Position numbers and translations under genes: made by a program. The notes below the pieces were generated by a model. It was not told the DNA's origin, did not search any database, and saw only the letters and a program-made list of their open reading frames with translations. Positions 36,751 through 46,205 of a stretch of DNA of 64,000 nt are shown piece after piece. Source of the stretch: Bacteroidota bacterium. Its GTDB lineage: Bacteria; Bacteroidota; Bacteroidia; Chitinophagales; Chitinophagaceae. The stretch covers positions 1 to 64,000 of the forward strand of contig CANGQJ010000001.1 in the NCBI GenBank assembly GCA_947456625.1, read 5' to 3'. How positions within the stretch are numbered: position 1 is the first letter of the stretch; the number at the start of each line of letters is the position of its first letter.

Positions 36751-37464
36751 ATGAGCTTATTGGGTGTTTTTGAGATTGGTTTTTTGATGGGTTTACTTGG
36801 GAGTGTCCATTGCATTGGTATGTGTGGGCCATTGGTTATGGCACTCCCTCTTTCCCACAAAACCTATTTTCAAAAAACAATTTCAATACTACTTTATCAT
36901 GTTGGCAAAATTACAAGTTATGCGAGTTTAGGACTTGTGTTTGGTATGTTTGGCAGTGAGTTTCCTGTTTTTGGTTTGCAACGCAACATGTCCATTTTTA
37001 TTGGGTTCGCTATGCTAGTGTATGTTGTTTATATTTTTATATTAAAACCTAAGCATTTCCAGTTTGGCATTTTTAGTTTTTTATATAATGATATTGTAAG
37101 AGGACTGTCTTATTTATTTAAAAGTAAAAATGTAGTTGCTTTATTTTTCATTGGTATTTTAAATGGGCTTTTACCTTGTGGAATGATATATGTTGCATTA
37201 AGTGCAGCATTGTCTACTCAAAACATTTTACAGGGCGGTGCTTTGATGGCTTTTTTTGGATTAGGTACGGTGCCTGCTTTATTATTAGTTGCTTTAGGGG
37301 GGCAATACTTGAATTTAACTTTTAGAAAAAAATTACAAAAAATGTTACCAGTTTTCATTTTTGGTATGGGGGTGCTTTTAATATTAAGAGGGCTTAATTT
37401 AGGAATACCTTATTTAAGTCCACATACTACAATTGGATCCGAGGTGATTTCATGTCATAACTAA
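36751..37464 (+). CDS. SafE/UreH-like membrane protein in the cco cluster
   Basis: This 237-residue protein has about six helices and the signature GLLGSVHCIGMCGPLVMALP (residues 14-33) of the sulfite exporter TauE/SafE (UreH-like) family. Members next to cco genes are thought to help copper delivery or cytochrome maturation. The conserved cysteines (HCIGMC near 21-26 and LPCGMIY near 141) could bind metal. It begins one base after the ccoH stop. The transported species is unknown. Confidence 0.86.
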   Translation: MSLLGVFEIGFLMGLLGSVHCIGMCGPLVMALPLSHKTYFQKTISILLYHVGKITSYASLGLVFGMFGSEFPVFGLQRNMSIFIGFAMLVYVVYIFILKPKHFQFGIFSFLYNDIVRGLSYLFKSKNVVALFFIGILNGLLPCGMIYVALSAALSTQNILQGGALMAFFGLGTVPALLLVALGGQYLNLTFRKKLQKMLPVFIFGMGVLLILRGLNLGIPYLSPHTTIGSEVISCHN

Positions 37465-37470
37465 TATTTT

Positions 37471-37842
37471 ATGAACAAAGAAATCATAATCCAAGAGATT
37501 GATTCCTTAAATAGAACATTAGATTTTGTTCAAGAAGAACAGTCGTTTATAAAACGAAAGTTGAGTAGTTATTTAGACAATGTGGTACTTAATGAGGCGA
37601 TATTATGGGCTGAAGTTATACATCAGGAAATATTAAATAGAGAAACTGCCATTCAATTATTGAAAAAAGACATATTAAATCTTAAGAATAAAATTAAGTT
37701 AAAGCAAAACGTCAGTAATATAATGGATCCAAGTATTATAGGACTTTACAAAAAACACAAGCAACAGGTAGGGTATATTGAAAAAGAATTTTTATTATGG
37801 AAAAATTCTACCAATGAAAAATTTGAAATCACTTTGAACTAA
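37471..37842 (+). CDS. Hypothetical coiled-coil protein at the end of the cco cluster
   Basis: This 123-residue protein is not recognised. It is soluble, charged and predicted mainly helical (NRTLDFVQEEQSFIKRKLSS and AIQLLKKDILNLKNKIKLKQ), with probable coiled coils. It starts 6 bases after the SafE-like gene and so likely shares the operon. It ends 5 bases before the end of the convergent regulator gene. Confidence 0.65.
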   Translation: MNKEIIIQEIDSLNRTLDFVQEEQSFIKRKLSSYLDNVVLNEAILWAEVIHQEILNRETAIQLLKKDILNLKNKIKLKQNVSNIMDPSIIGLYKKHKQQVGYIEKEFLLWKNSTNEKFEITLN

Positions 37843-37847
37843 AATTA

Positions 37848-38906
37848 CTAATTAAATAAGTTCAACAACTTCTTTTCTTCTAAAATTGTAATTTTCCCGT
37901 CCTTTATTTCAATTAGTTTTTCATTTTTAAAATCACTTAGTGTTCTAATTAAACTTTCAGTGGCGGTGCCAGCTATATTGGCTAAATCCTCTCTTGAAAT
38001 TGAAATTGAAAATAGTGCTTCGTTTTCTTTTGCGTATTTCTTTTTTAATGTAAGTAAAGCATCAGCAACTCGTTTTCTTAAGCTATGGTAGGCAAGTGCT
38101 ACCAATTGTTGTTCTTTTTCAGCTATGTTGTTGGCAAGTAATTTTATGATTTTAAGTGCTACTTCCTGGTTGTTTGTAATTAACTCCTCAAATTCTTTTC
38201 TAGGTATCACTCTAATGGAGGATTCCTCTAATGTTTCAGCAAATTCTTCATATACTTTATTCTCAATTAAGGGAATATGTCCAAAGAAGTCTCCTGCCGA
38301 TAAAAGTCCAGTAATTAATTCTTTACCACCGTCACTTGTTTTGAAAATTTTTATTTTTCCTGACTCAATATAATACAATTTATTGGGGTGTTGCCCTTCG
38401 GCATATATGGTTTGCTTTTTTTTATAGTCAATTACATCATGATTTTCTAAAGTGGCATGCATTTCGTCTTTATTACCTAATTCTGTTATAATTTGATGCC
38501 AGGTTTCTATTGCCTTGCTGCCATGCTTTTGTTGAATTTTTATTTTCTCTAGTCTAGCTCTAATAGCATTTATAAGTTCAGAATCTGAAAATGGCTTTGT
38601 GATATAGTCATCAGCGCCCATTTCCATACCCTTTCTTAAATCGTTACGCTCGCTCTTTGCACTTAAAAAGATAAATGGGATATGCTGTAGGTTTGGGTTT
38701 TTACTAATAATTTGATAAACTCCATAACCATCTAATACAGGCATCATAATATCACATACAATTAAATCGGGAGGATTTGATATTGCTTTTTCGACACCAA
38801 TTTTTCCATTCTCGGCAGTTATAATTTCATAATTTGCAAGTGAAAGAATTTCTGCAGTATTTTCTCTTAATGCTTCATTGTCTTCGATTAGTAAAATTTT
38901 TTCCAT
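37848..38906 (-). CDS. Response regulator fused to CRP/FNR-family transcription factor
   Basis: This 352-residue protein joins a receiver domain (1-125, phospho-acceptor D52 in CDIMMP, lysine in YITKPFSD) to a cyclic-nucleotide-binding-like domain (about 155-265). A C-terminal CRP-type winged helix follows (about 270-345, REDLANIAGTATESLIRTLS). No FNR-type N-terminal cysteine cluster is present, so direct oxygen sensing by Fe-S is unlikely; phosphorylation by the adjacent kinase is more likely. It lies beside the cco cluster and may regulate it. This receiver-CRP fusion is uncommon outside Bacteroidota. Confidence 0.85.
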   Translation of the reverse strand: MEKILLIEDNEALRENTAEILSLANYEIITAENGKIGVEKAISNPPDLIVCDIMMPVLDGYGVYQIISKNPNLQHIPFIFLSAKSERNDLRKGMEMGADDYITKPFSDSELINAIRARLEKIKIQQKHGSKAIETWHQIITELGNKDEMHATLENHDVIDYKKKQTIYAEGQHPNKLYYIESGKIKIFKTSDGGKELITGLLSAGDFFGHIPLIENKVYEEFAETLEESSIRVIPRKEFEELITNNQEVALKIIKLLANNIAEKEQQLVALAYHSLRKRVADALLTLKKKYAKENEALFSISISREDLANIAGTATESLIRTLSDFKNEKLIEIKDGKITILEEKKLLNLFN

Positions 38907-38916
38907 AGTAATTATT

Positions 38917-40182
38917 TTATTCGAAGTTGTTTATGATTTTGCTTGGGAATTGTATTGTAAATGTGCTTCCTTTTTCTAATTCACTATAGTATTGAATTGT
39001 TCCGTTCATTAGTTCAACATATCTACCCACAATATGAAGCCCTAAACCTGTTCCTTGAATATTAGTTACATTGGATGCTCTAAAAAACCTTTCAAATAAA
39101 TGAACTTGATCGCTTTTAGGAATTCCTATTCCTTGATCATTGATACTTAGGGTAGTCATATTTTCTTGAATTTTAGTTTCAATATTAATGACTGCTTTTT
39201 CGGGAGAGAACTTAATTGCATTTGATAATAAATTTACAATTACATGTTTTAATAAGTTACTATCACAAAATGTAATTGGAGTACCAATATGGTTATATTG
39301 AATATTTTGTTCCGGTTTTAATAATACATTCATTTCATTAATTAAAGCACTTATAAATTCAGTCATATCAAATGATTCTGGCGTGACTTCTACCTTGCCT
39401 TCCTCTATTTTCCCAAGTGATAAAAACTCATTTAGAATGTCGGTAAGTGTTTTTACAGAGGATTTGATTCTTTCAATATGCCTGTCCCTTTTGGGTTGCT
39501 CCTCGGTGGTACTATATTTAGCTAATAAGGATATAGAGGATAAGATGGTACTTAAAGGTGTTCTAAATTCATGTGATGCCATTGATACAAACCTTGACTT
39601 AAGGTCGTTCACTTCCTTTTCTTTTTCCAGTGATAGGGTAAGTTCCTCCTTTGAAGCTTCTAATGCACTTAAGGTACTTTGAAGTTCTATGGTTCTGGAA
39701 TTTACTTTTGCTTCTAACGAAGCGTTTAGTTTTTTTATTTCATCATTAATTAGTTCTAGGTCAGCTTTTTGATTAATAATTTGTTCCTCGTTTTGCTTCC
39801 GTTTAGTAATATCAGCAACATATGCAAGTACAAATTGTTCATCTTTTTCTTTAAAATGTCCAAGACTAACTTCAACAGGAAACTCATTTCCTTCTTTAGT
39901 TACAGCAGAAAGCGTCATACCTATTCCCATGCCCCTAGCTTTTGGATCATGAGTATAGCCCTCTCTATAACCAACATGTTTGTGGTGATACCTGGTAGGA
40001 ATTAATTTTTCCAGCATTTCACCAACCATTGAATTTTCAGGATAAGCAAATAGTTTATGGGCAAAATGATTTGCAAGTACAATGGTTCCTTTCTTATTGA
40101 CTACTATAATACCCAATGAGGCCGAATTAAATAAAGCCTCAAATCTGATATCCCTATTTAATGTACTATCTGGTTGGTGCAT
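38917..40182 (-). CDS. PAS-domain sensor histidine kinase (soluble)
   Basis: This 421-residue protein has no membrane helix. A PAS domain (about 14-125, ending DITKRKQNEEQ) is followed by a coiled coil (about 130-190). The dimerisation domain has phospho-acceptor H204 (MASHEFRTPLS) and is followed by an ATPase domain with N box NLLSNAIKFSP and G boxes DQGIGIP and GTGLGLHIV. It lies 10 bases upstream of the receiver-CRP gene on the same strand, so the two form a two-component pair. The signal is unknown; a cytosolic PAS suggests redox, oxygen or small-molecule sensing. Confidence 0.88.
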   Translation of the reverse strand: MHQPDSTLNRDIRFEALFNSASLGIIVVNKKGTIVLANHFAHKLFAYPENSMVGEMLEKLIPTRYHHKHVGYREGYTHDPKARGMGIGMTLSAVTKEGNEFPVEVSLGHFKEKDEQFVLAYVADITKRKQNEEQIINQKADLELINDEIKKLNASLEAKVNSRTIELQSTLSALEASKEELTLSLEKEKEVNDLKSRFVSMASHEFRTPLSTILSSISLLAKYSTTEEQPKRDRHIERIKSSVKTLTDILNEFLSLGKIEEGKVEVTPESFDMTEFISALINEMNVLLKPEQNIQYNHIGTPITFCDSNLLKHVIVNLLSNAIKFSPEKAVINIETKIQENMTTLSINDQGIGIPKSDQVHLFERFFRASNVTNIQGTGLGLHIVGRYVELMNGTIQYYSELEKGSTFTIQFPSKIINNFE

Positions 40183-40620
40183 CCTTTATGGTTTTATGGC
40201 AATGGTCACGGGATTTATCTAAAGTTACAATATTTAAATAAGTATTGATATTGAATGTATTAAGTAATTTTTGTTTGTGATTAATAAATAAATTGGTTAA
40301 AAAGCATAAACAAAACCTAATTGTAATTTTGCTTAAAATTGGTTTAGTAACTATTTATAATATTATTAAAATAAAAATATAACAAATAAGTTATTATTTA
40401 TTTAAATTTTACCTACTTTAGCAAAATAATTAAACATATAAAAAATAACTATATTATTATTTTAAATCAAATTAAGCTTAAAATATTGATAATCAATAAA
40501 ATTATTTAAAATCAAAATTTTAATTTTTAAAAATTGGGTTACTTATTTATAAAATTTGAATAAAAAGTAGAGGAATTTAAAATATATAAAAAAATATAAT
40601 ATAAAATAAACCACTTTAAC
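40183..40620. promoter_or_regulatory. 438-bp AT-rich divergent intergenic region
   Basis: No reading frame I can support lies between the kinase and porin genes. The stretch is overwhelmingly A/T. It holds a 15-bp hyphenated palindrome TATTGATAATCAATA (40484-40498) and a 14-bp perfect palindrome AATTTTTAAAAATT (near 40525). It presumably carries promoters for both divergent genes; no exact TAnnTTTG element was found. Confidence 0.45.
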
Positions 40621-41634
40621 ATGAAAAAAACAATCCTATCCTTTAGTGCCTTATTAATGACTTATTTTTCATTAAATGCCCAAGATTCAACAAAGGCAGC
40701 AGCTCCTGCAAGCTCAACTACGTTTACAACCTATGTAGATGCATATTATAGATCTGACTTTGCGGGGTTAAAATCTAATAATAAAACAAGTTTCACCAAT
40801 TCAAATAGTGAGTTCCAATTAGGAATGATTTCAATAAAGGCAGATAAAACATTAGGCAAGTTTGCTGGAACTGTGGATTTGGGTTTTGGAAAAAGAGCAG
40901 ATGAGTTTTCATATAACGATAAAGACATTGCAACAACTTTAAAGCAAGCATATGTAAGTTTTGCACCAAACTCGGTTTTAAAAATTACAGTTGGTAAATG
41001 GGCTACACATATTGGTTATGAATTACTTGATGCCTATTCAAATAGAAACTATAGTATGAGTTATGGTTTTTCATACGGGCCCTTTTTTCACACTGGTGTG
41101 AGAGCTGATATAGCTTTAGGTGGAAAGTCTGCAATGATGGTTGGTGTTGCCGAGCCAACTGACTTTTTTAACACAAAAGCAGAAGCTAAAATGGCTATTG
41201 CACAATTTAGCACAGCATCAAGTGATGATAAATTAAAAGCCTATTTAAACTATCAAGGTGGAATGGGAAAATCGCAATTTGATTTAGTATTAAATGCTGC
41301 AATTTCAAATGAATTAGGTTTTAATTATGATGCTACTGTTTGTAACATTTCTGGCAAAAACTGGTCAAGTAATGCCGTTTACATGAACTATGATTTTAAT
41401 CCAACATTTGGTTTAGCAGTAAGATCGGAATATTTTAATGACAGTAAAGGTGCATTGGGATTAAACACTGCCATTTTCCAAAATACGTTGTCTGCTAATT
41501 TTCACTTTAACAAGTTTACAATTATTCCTGAAATCAGATATGACGATGGTACCAACCGTCCTTTCTTAACAAAGGCGTTGGCTGAAACAGGAACTGCAGG
41601 TAACTTTTTAATTGCAGCAGTTTACAAATTCTAA
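40621..41634 (+). CDS. Outer-membrane beta-barrel porin (bbp2/OmpL-like)
   Basis: This 337-residue protein has a signal peptide cleaved after SLNAQ (residue 21). Alternating hydrophobic and polar strands suit a beta-barrel, with a terminal aromatic VYKF. The WATHIGYELLDAYSNRNYSMSYGFSYGP segment (reported here as features near 122-150) resembles putative beta-barrel porin-2 proteins. It precedes the second ammonium transporter by 56 bases, which suggests that it admits a nitrogen solute across the outer membrane. Substrate is inferred from context only. Confidence 0.78.
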   Translation: MKKTILSFSALLMTYFSLNAQDSTKAAAPASSTTFTTYVDAYYRSDFAGLKSNNKTSFTNSNSEFQLGMISIKADKTLGKFAGTVDLGFGKRADEFSYNDKDIATTLKQAYVSFAPNSVLKITVGKWATHIGYELLDAYSNRNYSMSYGFSYGPFFHTGVRADIALGGKSAMMVGVAEPTDFFNTKAEAKMAIAQFSTASSDDKLKAYLNYQGGMGKSQFDLVLNAAISNELGFNYDATVCNISGKNWSSNAVYMNYDFNPTFGLAVRSEYFNDSKGALGLNTAIFQNTLSANFHFNKFTIIPEIRYDDGTNRPFLTKALAETGTAGNFLIAAVYKF

Positions 41635-41690
41635 TTAACATTATCCGGTATCGCTATATAAACAATTTTTAAACCATTAATTCTAAGCGT

Positions 41691-43253
41691 ATGTTTTCAA
41701 CAACTTTGGGTCATTTTAAAAACATGGTTACTAGACGCTCTCGTCCAAACGAGATAGTATATTATTTATCTAAAAAAGAAAAAATAAAATTAGGCTTAAC
41801 CATGCTAGCTGGTAAAGTAATGGCAGTTACATTGCTGGTTGCTTTAATGAAATTAATTCCAACATTACTTGCAACTCCTGCTAATGCAGCTGAAACGTAT
41901 TCAGCACATGAGCTACTTTCGTTTAATGCCTTAAATACATTGTGGGTATTGGTTTCGGCTTTTTTAGTATTTGCCATGCAAGCAGGGTTTGTAATGCTTG
42001 AAGCTGGGTTTGCACGTTCTAAGGAAACGGTAAATGTATTAATGGAATGTATTTTTGATACTGCCCTATGTGGTATTTTATTTTGGGCCATTGGGTATGC
42101 ATTTATGTTTAGCCATGGTAATGGTTTTATTGGTCAAAATTGGTTTTTCTTAATGGGCGCTCCTGATACTTACGAAGCAACTGGAATTCCTATTTTAGCA
42201 CACTGGATTTTTCAATTTGCATTTGCGGATACCACTTCAACTATTACTTCTGGTGCTATGATTGGTCGTACAAGTTTCCGCGGTGACATTTTATATAGTA
42301 TTGGTGTAACAGGATTTATTTATCCAATTATTGGACATTGGGCATGGGGACCAGATGGTTGGTTGGCTTTAATGGGAACTCCTGGTCATTTTTTACCAGG
42401 CTTAGGACAAGGCTTTAGAGACTTTGCAGGATCTACGGTAGTGCACACTATTGGAGGATTTATTTCACTAGCGGGTGCGCTTGTTTTAGGACCACGTATT
42501 GGTAGGGTATTTTTAAGAGACGATAAAGAAAATGGTGGATTACAACCTTCTAATAATTTGCCAATGGCTTCGGTAGGAGCGTTTATTTTATGGTTTGGAT
42601 GGTATGGTTTTAACCCAGGTAGTACTTTATCTGCAATGGATATGCAAGGTATTGGTCGTGTTGCAGCCAACACAACTTTAGCCGCTTGTGCTGCATCCTT
42701 ATCGGCAATGGTACTTCCATTATGGTTTGGTCCTAATAAAGGAAAGTTTGACTTAGCCTTTACCATTAATGGTTTATTAGCAGGACTTGTTGCAATTACT
42801 TGTCCTTGTTATTGGGTATCACCTGCAGGTGCAATAGGTATTGGTTTAGTAGCTGGTATTTTATTATATTATTCTACTTTAATGTTAGAACATTTTAGAG
42901 TAGATGATCCAGTTGGTGCAGTTCCAGTTCACGGAATTAATGGTATTTGGGGAACAATATCACTAGGTTTATTTGCATGCGGACAATTTGGAGTTACAGG
43001 CCCAACAGGTGCCGACAATAGTGCACCAGTGAAAGGATTATTTTATGGTGGTGGATGGGATGTGTTTAAAGCGCAAGTTACTGGAAGTGCAATTATCACT
43101 GTTGCAACTTTTGTAGTGGCTTTAATATTAATGTGGGTGGTGAATAAATTACCACATCCTTGGAAATTAAGAGTAGAGGCAGAAGCTGAAACAAGTCCAG
43201 GTGGACTAGATGTATTTGAGCATGGAGTTTCGGCTTACCATACACAAGAATAG
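41691..43253 (+). CDS. amt: Ammonium transporter (second Amt), extended N-terminus
   Basis: This 520-residue transporter has an additional N-terminal tail of about 70 residues containing one hydrophobic segment ending PANAAETY, then the eleven-helix Amt core. The twin histidines are H252 (DFAGSTVVH) and H414 (PVHGING). GFVMLEAGFARSKETVNV (99-116) is the Amt signature. It differs clearly from the 452-residue copy at 13999, so the two are distant paralogues. It ends at a strong terminator. Confidence 0.92.
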   Translation: MFSTTLGHFKNMVTRRSRPNEIVYYLSKKEKIKLGLTMLAGKVMAVTLLVALMKLIPTLLATPANAAETYSAHELLSFNALNTLWVLVSAFLVFAMQAGFVMLEAGFARSKETVNVLMECIFDTALCGILFWAIGYAFMFSHGNGFIGQNWFFLMGAPDTYEATGIPILAHWIFQFAFADTTSTITSGAMIGRTSFRGDILYSIGVTGFIYPIIGHWAWGPDGWLALMGTPGHFLPGLGQGFRDFAGSTVVHTIGGFISLAGALVLGPRIGRVFLRDDKENGGLQPSNNLPMASVGAFILWFGWYGFNPGSTLSAMDMQGIGRVAANTTLAACAASLSAMVLPLWFGPNKGKFDLAFTINGLLAGLVAITCPCYWVSPAGAIGIGLVAGILLYYSTLMLEHFRVDDPVGAVPVHGINGIWGTISLGLFACGQFGVTGPTGADNSAPVKGLFYGGGWDVFKAQVTGSAIITVATFVVALILMWVVNKLPHPWKLRVEAEAETSPGGLDVFEHGVSAYHTQE

Positions 43254-43306
43254 GAATTTAACTTTTTGGTATATTGGTTTATTAAGCAAGCAAGCAATCA
43301 ATAAGC

Positions 43307-43328
43307 GGGCCCCATTTCCATGGGGCCC
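43307..43328 (+). terminator. Terminator after the second amt gene
   Basis: A 9-bp stem GGGCCCCAT / ATGGGGCCC with a 4-base loop is followed by a run of seven T. It is preceded by TTAAGCAAGCAAGCAATC (43282-43299), shared with the other amt gene. Confidence 0.92.
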
Positions 43329-43361
43329 TATTTTTTTAACCAACTTAAAATTATTTTGCTG

Positions 43362-44831
43362 CTAATCTTTCCAGCGCCATTCGCCCGCAATTTGTAAAGG
43401 CTCTTTTAAATTATTTTTAATTAAGAAAGCTTTTGTTTCTAAATCTGTAAAATGTTTAGCTTCTATTTTTGTAGCATCTGCAATGCCGTATAATAACATG
43501 GAATTAAATCTTACGGTGTTTCTCATTCCTTTATCTTCTACTAAACTAAATACATCGCAATCGGCGTGGTAGCAAGGGCCGCCGCCTTTTGGAAGTGCAC
43601 CTCCAGCACCACCTCCTGTTGGAACACCGTTTAGCATAAAGGGTTGGTGATCACTGTGTAAACCTGCGCCCACTGTAAATGTGTTTTTAAAATTACTATC
43701 CAATTGTTTTGCAATACTTCCAATTTGTTCAAATAAAATTTTGCTTTCGGCAGCACTAGTTGCATAACCTTTAGGGTCATTGGTCATGTCATAATTTAAC
43801 ATGTATCTAATTTGGTTAATGCTTTTGTCTTTTATTGCGGCGTCTACGTATGCTCTGGATCCTAAAAGTCCTTGCTCTTCACCCATAAACATGACAAAGT
43901 CAATGGTGCGTGCTGGTTGTAATTTTAAAATTTTAAAAGTACGCGCCATATCTAGAACCGAAAATGATCCAATGCCATTATCCATTGCACCAGTTGCTAA
44001 ATCCCAACTGTCTAAGTGACCACCCACCACAATTTTTTCATTTGGTAAACTAGCACCTTTAATAGTAGCCACCACATTGCGTGCTTTTATTTTTCCTGAA
44101 TGGTTTGTCATATTAATATGACTGTAAAGTGCAGTTGATTTTAATTGTTCTTTTAATGCAAGTCCATCTTCTTTGCCCACACAAACTGCAGGAATTGGAA
44201 TTAATTTCCCAGTAACCGATGCGGTACCTGTTAATAAAACACCATGATCGGCTGTGTTAATTACAATAATTCCTTTTGCTCCGTATTTGGTTGCAATGGC
44301 TGTTTTTTCAGAACGGTGTAAATTAGGAGTACCTGCTTTGGATCCTGGTAATACACCTAAATATACCAACGCAATTTTGCCTTTTACTTTATCTGGATTT
44401 GCTAAATAGTCGTCCTCCACGCCATTGCCCATATCCACTACTTCTAGTGTAATATCGGATATAACTGGTGAGTGTGCCAGTGAAACCGATTTTATGGGAG
44501 CTAAGTTTTGCGTGGAATTTCCAACCAAAACGCTTAAGGTTCCACGACTCCAACTTTCTACTTCAAAGGGTATGAATTTAATGTTTGTAAATCCGTACGA
44601 CTTTAATAAATCGTATGCGTATTGCTCGGCTTTTTTACCATTTTCTGAACCAGTTAATCGGTGGCCAATAGTTTCAGAAGCAATTTTTAAAGAGGTATAT
44701 GCATTTGAATTATCAAGTACTTCTTTGTTGATTTTTGCAAATATTCCATTCCAACTTGGTTTGGCCTGTGCATTGGCTTGGTTCACAATTAAAGCAGAAC
44801 CAACTGCTATTAGGGATAAAATCTTTTTCAT
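43362..44831 (-). CDS. M28 family zinc peptidase with PA domain, exported
   Basis: This 489-residue protein has a signal peptide (cleavage near NQANAQ, 22) and a PA (protease-associated) insert. The M28 metal-binding motifs are GGHLDSWD, AMDNGIGS, MFMGEEQG, NYDMTND and LHSDHQP. It should remove N-terminal residues from peptides in the periplasm or outside the cell. It is transcribed divergently from the prohibitin-like gene. Length fits M28 carboxypeptidase Q/PGCP-like members. Confidence 0.88.
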   Translation of the reverse strand: MKKILSLIAVGSALIVNQANAQAKPSWNGIFAKINKEVLDNSNAYTSLKIASETIGHRLTGSENGKKAEQYAYDLLKSYGFTNIKFIPFEVESWSRGTLSVLVGNSTQNLAPIKSVSLAHSPVISDITLEVVDMGNGVEDDYLANPDKVKGKIALVYLGVLPGSKAGTPNLHRSEKTAIATKYGAKGIIVINTADHGVLLTGTASVTGKLIPIPAVCVGKEDGLALKEQLKSTALYSHINMTNHSGKIKARNVVATIKGASLPNEKIVVGGHLDSWDLATGAMDNGIGSFSVLDMARTFKILKLQPARTIDFVMFMGEEQGLLGSRAYVDAAIKDKSINQIRYMLNYDMTNDPKGYATSAAESKILFEQIGSIAKQLDSNFKNTFTVGAGLHSDHQPFMLNGVPTGGGAGGALPKGGGPCYHADCDVFSLVEDKGMRNTVRFNSMLLYGIADATKIEAKHFTDLETKAFLIKNNLKEPLQIAGEWRWKD

Positions 44832-44899
44832 ATAGGCTTAGGTTTAAAAGCTAATTTATGGAATATTTAGTTGTAATTTTAAATATAAATAATAACAAC

Positions 44900-45808
44900 A
44901 TGTTTTTAGTCATTTTAGGAATTATAGTATTTTTTGCTGCTAGGGCAGTTCAAAAAATAAATGCCCCTGTTGCTCAATATGCAGGTACCATTAGAATAGT
45001 AGGAATAGTGGTAGTTTCCCTTGGTATTTTAACTTCATGCATAAAACAAATTGATGCTGGACAAATAGGAGTGCAATCCCTTTTTGGTAAAGTACAGGAC
45101 GAGGTTTTAGTAAGTGGTTTGAATTTTGTAAATCCTTTAATGGATGTAAAAACAATTGACGTTCGTACGCAAAATTATACCATGAGTGGAGTACATAACG
45201 AGGGCGATGTAGCTGGGGATGATGCCATAAGAGTTTTAACTGCAGATGGCCTTGAGGTGGTGATTGATTTAACAGTTCTTTACCGAGTGCAGGCCAATCA
45301 GGCTCCTAGAATTGTAAGAGAAATTGGTTACGATTTTAAAAATGTGGTTGTGCGTCCAATTACAAGAACTAAAATTAGAGACAATGCAGTTTATTATACT
45401 GCCGTTGATTTATATTCTATTAAAAGAGACGAATTTCAAACTAGAATATTTAAAACCATTGAGGAAAATTTAAAATCAAGAGGATTAGTCCTTGAGCAAT
45501 TGTTAGTGCGTAATATTTCATTGCCTGCTTCGGTAAAAGGATCAATTGAAGAAAAAATTAAAGCCGAGCAAGATGCTCAAAAAATGCAATACGTTTTACA
45601 AAAAGAAAAACAGGAAGCCGAGCGTAAAAGAGTAGAGGCGCAGGGTATTGCCGACTACCAAAAAATTATTAGCATGGGCCTTGGTGATAAGCAGTTGCAA
45701 TATGAGCAAATACAGGCTATGAAAGGGCTAATGACTTCCCCGAATTCAAAAGTAATAATTATGGGGGGTGGTAAAACGCCAATAATATTAGATAGTAAAG
45801 CAAATTAA
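44900..45808 (+). CDS. Prohibitin/SPFH (band 7) family membrane protein
   Basis: This protein of 302 residues has an N-terminal hydrophobic helix and a SPFH/band 7 domain (IDAGQIGVQSLFGKVQDEVLVSG onward, features near 50-230). A coiled-coil tail rich in Lys, Glu and Gln follows. Prohibitin-like proteins organise membrane complexes and modulate proteases. I prefer ATG 44900 to ATG 44858, since the first 14 codons (ending NINNNN) look non-homologous to the family and the leader before 44900 is A-rich. Both starts are open. Confidence 0.8.
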   Translation: MFLVILGIIVFFAARAVQKINAPVAQYAGTIRIVGIVVVSLGILTSCIKQIDAGQIGVQSLFGKVQDEVLVSGLNFVNPLMDVKTIDVRTQNYTMSGVHNEGDVAGDDAIRVLTADGLEVVIDLTVLYRVQANQAPRIVREIGYDFKNVVVRPITRTKIRDNAVYYTAVDLYSIKRDEFQTRIFKTIEENLKSRGLVLEQLLVRNISLPASVKGSIEEKIKAEQDAQKMQYVLQKEKQEAERKRVEAQGIADYQKIISMGLGDKQLQYEQIQAMKGLMTSPNSKVIIMGGGKTPIILDSKAN

Positions 45809-45814
45809 TTAGTA

Positions 45815-46171
45815 GTGCGTTTAAAAAGCTTTTTATTATTAGCATTTATGAGTTGTTTTTTTAGTAGTTGTATGTATGTTACTAAAAAAGGCATTGCTTC
45901 CTATTATTCTGATTATTATGAAGGTAGGCAAACGGCAAATGGTGAAATATTTAAGCATAGTAAGGAAACTGCAGCGCACAAAACACTTCCTTTTGGAACA
46001 AAAGTAGAAGTAACCAATTTAAAAAATAATAAAACGGTAGTGGTCCGCATTAATGATCGAGGGCCTTATGTAAAAGGACGAATTATTGATCTTACAAAAA
46101 CAGCAGCCAAGGAAATTGATATGCTAGGGGACGGGGTTGCAAAAGTAAAAATCAGATATAGAAAAAATTAG
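45815..46171 (+). CDS. RlpA-like lipoprotein
   Basis: This 118-residue protein has a lipoprotein signal with lipobox FSSC (Cys19). The rest is a double-psi beta-barrel with [35 protein letters not shown] and [19 protein letters not shown]. The RINDRGP motif is the RlpA active-site region, and here Asp and Gly-Pro are intact. The start is GTG; an ATG 11 codons later would shorten the signal peptide. It is a paralogue of the gene at 7740. Confidence 0.82.
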   Translation: MRLKSFLLLAFMSCFFSSCMYVTKKGIASYYSDYYEGRQTANGEIFKHSKETAAHKTLPFGTKVEVTNLKNNKTVVVRINDRGPYVKGRIIDLTKTAAKEIDMLGDGVAKVKIRYRKN

Positions 46172-46205
46172 TAAAATAAATATTAAAATTTAAAATAGGA
46201 TTAAG

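Noticed and set aside
40484..40498. FNR box
   Set aside because: The half-sites are separated by one base instead of four, so it is listed only as an unassigned palindrome.
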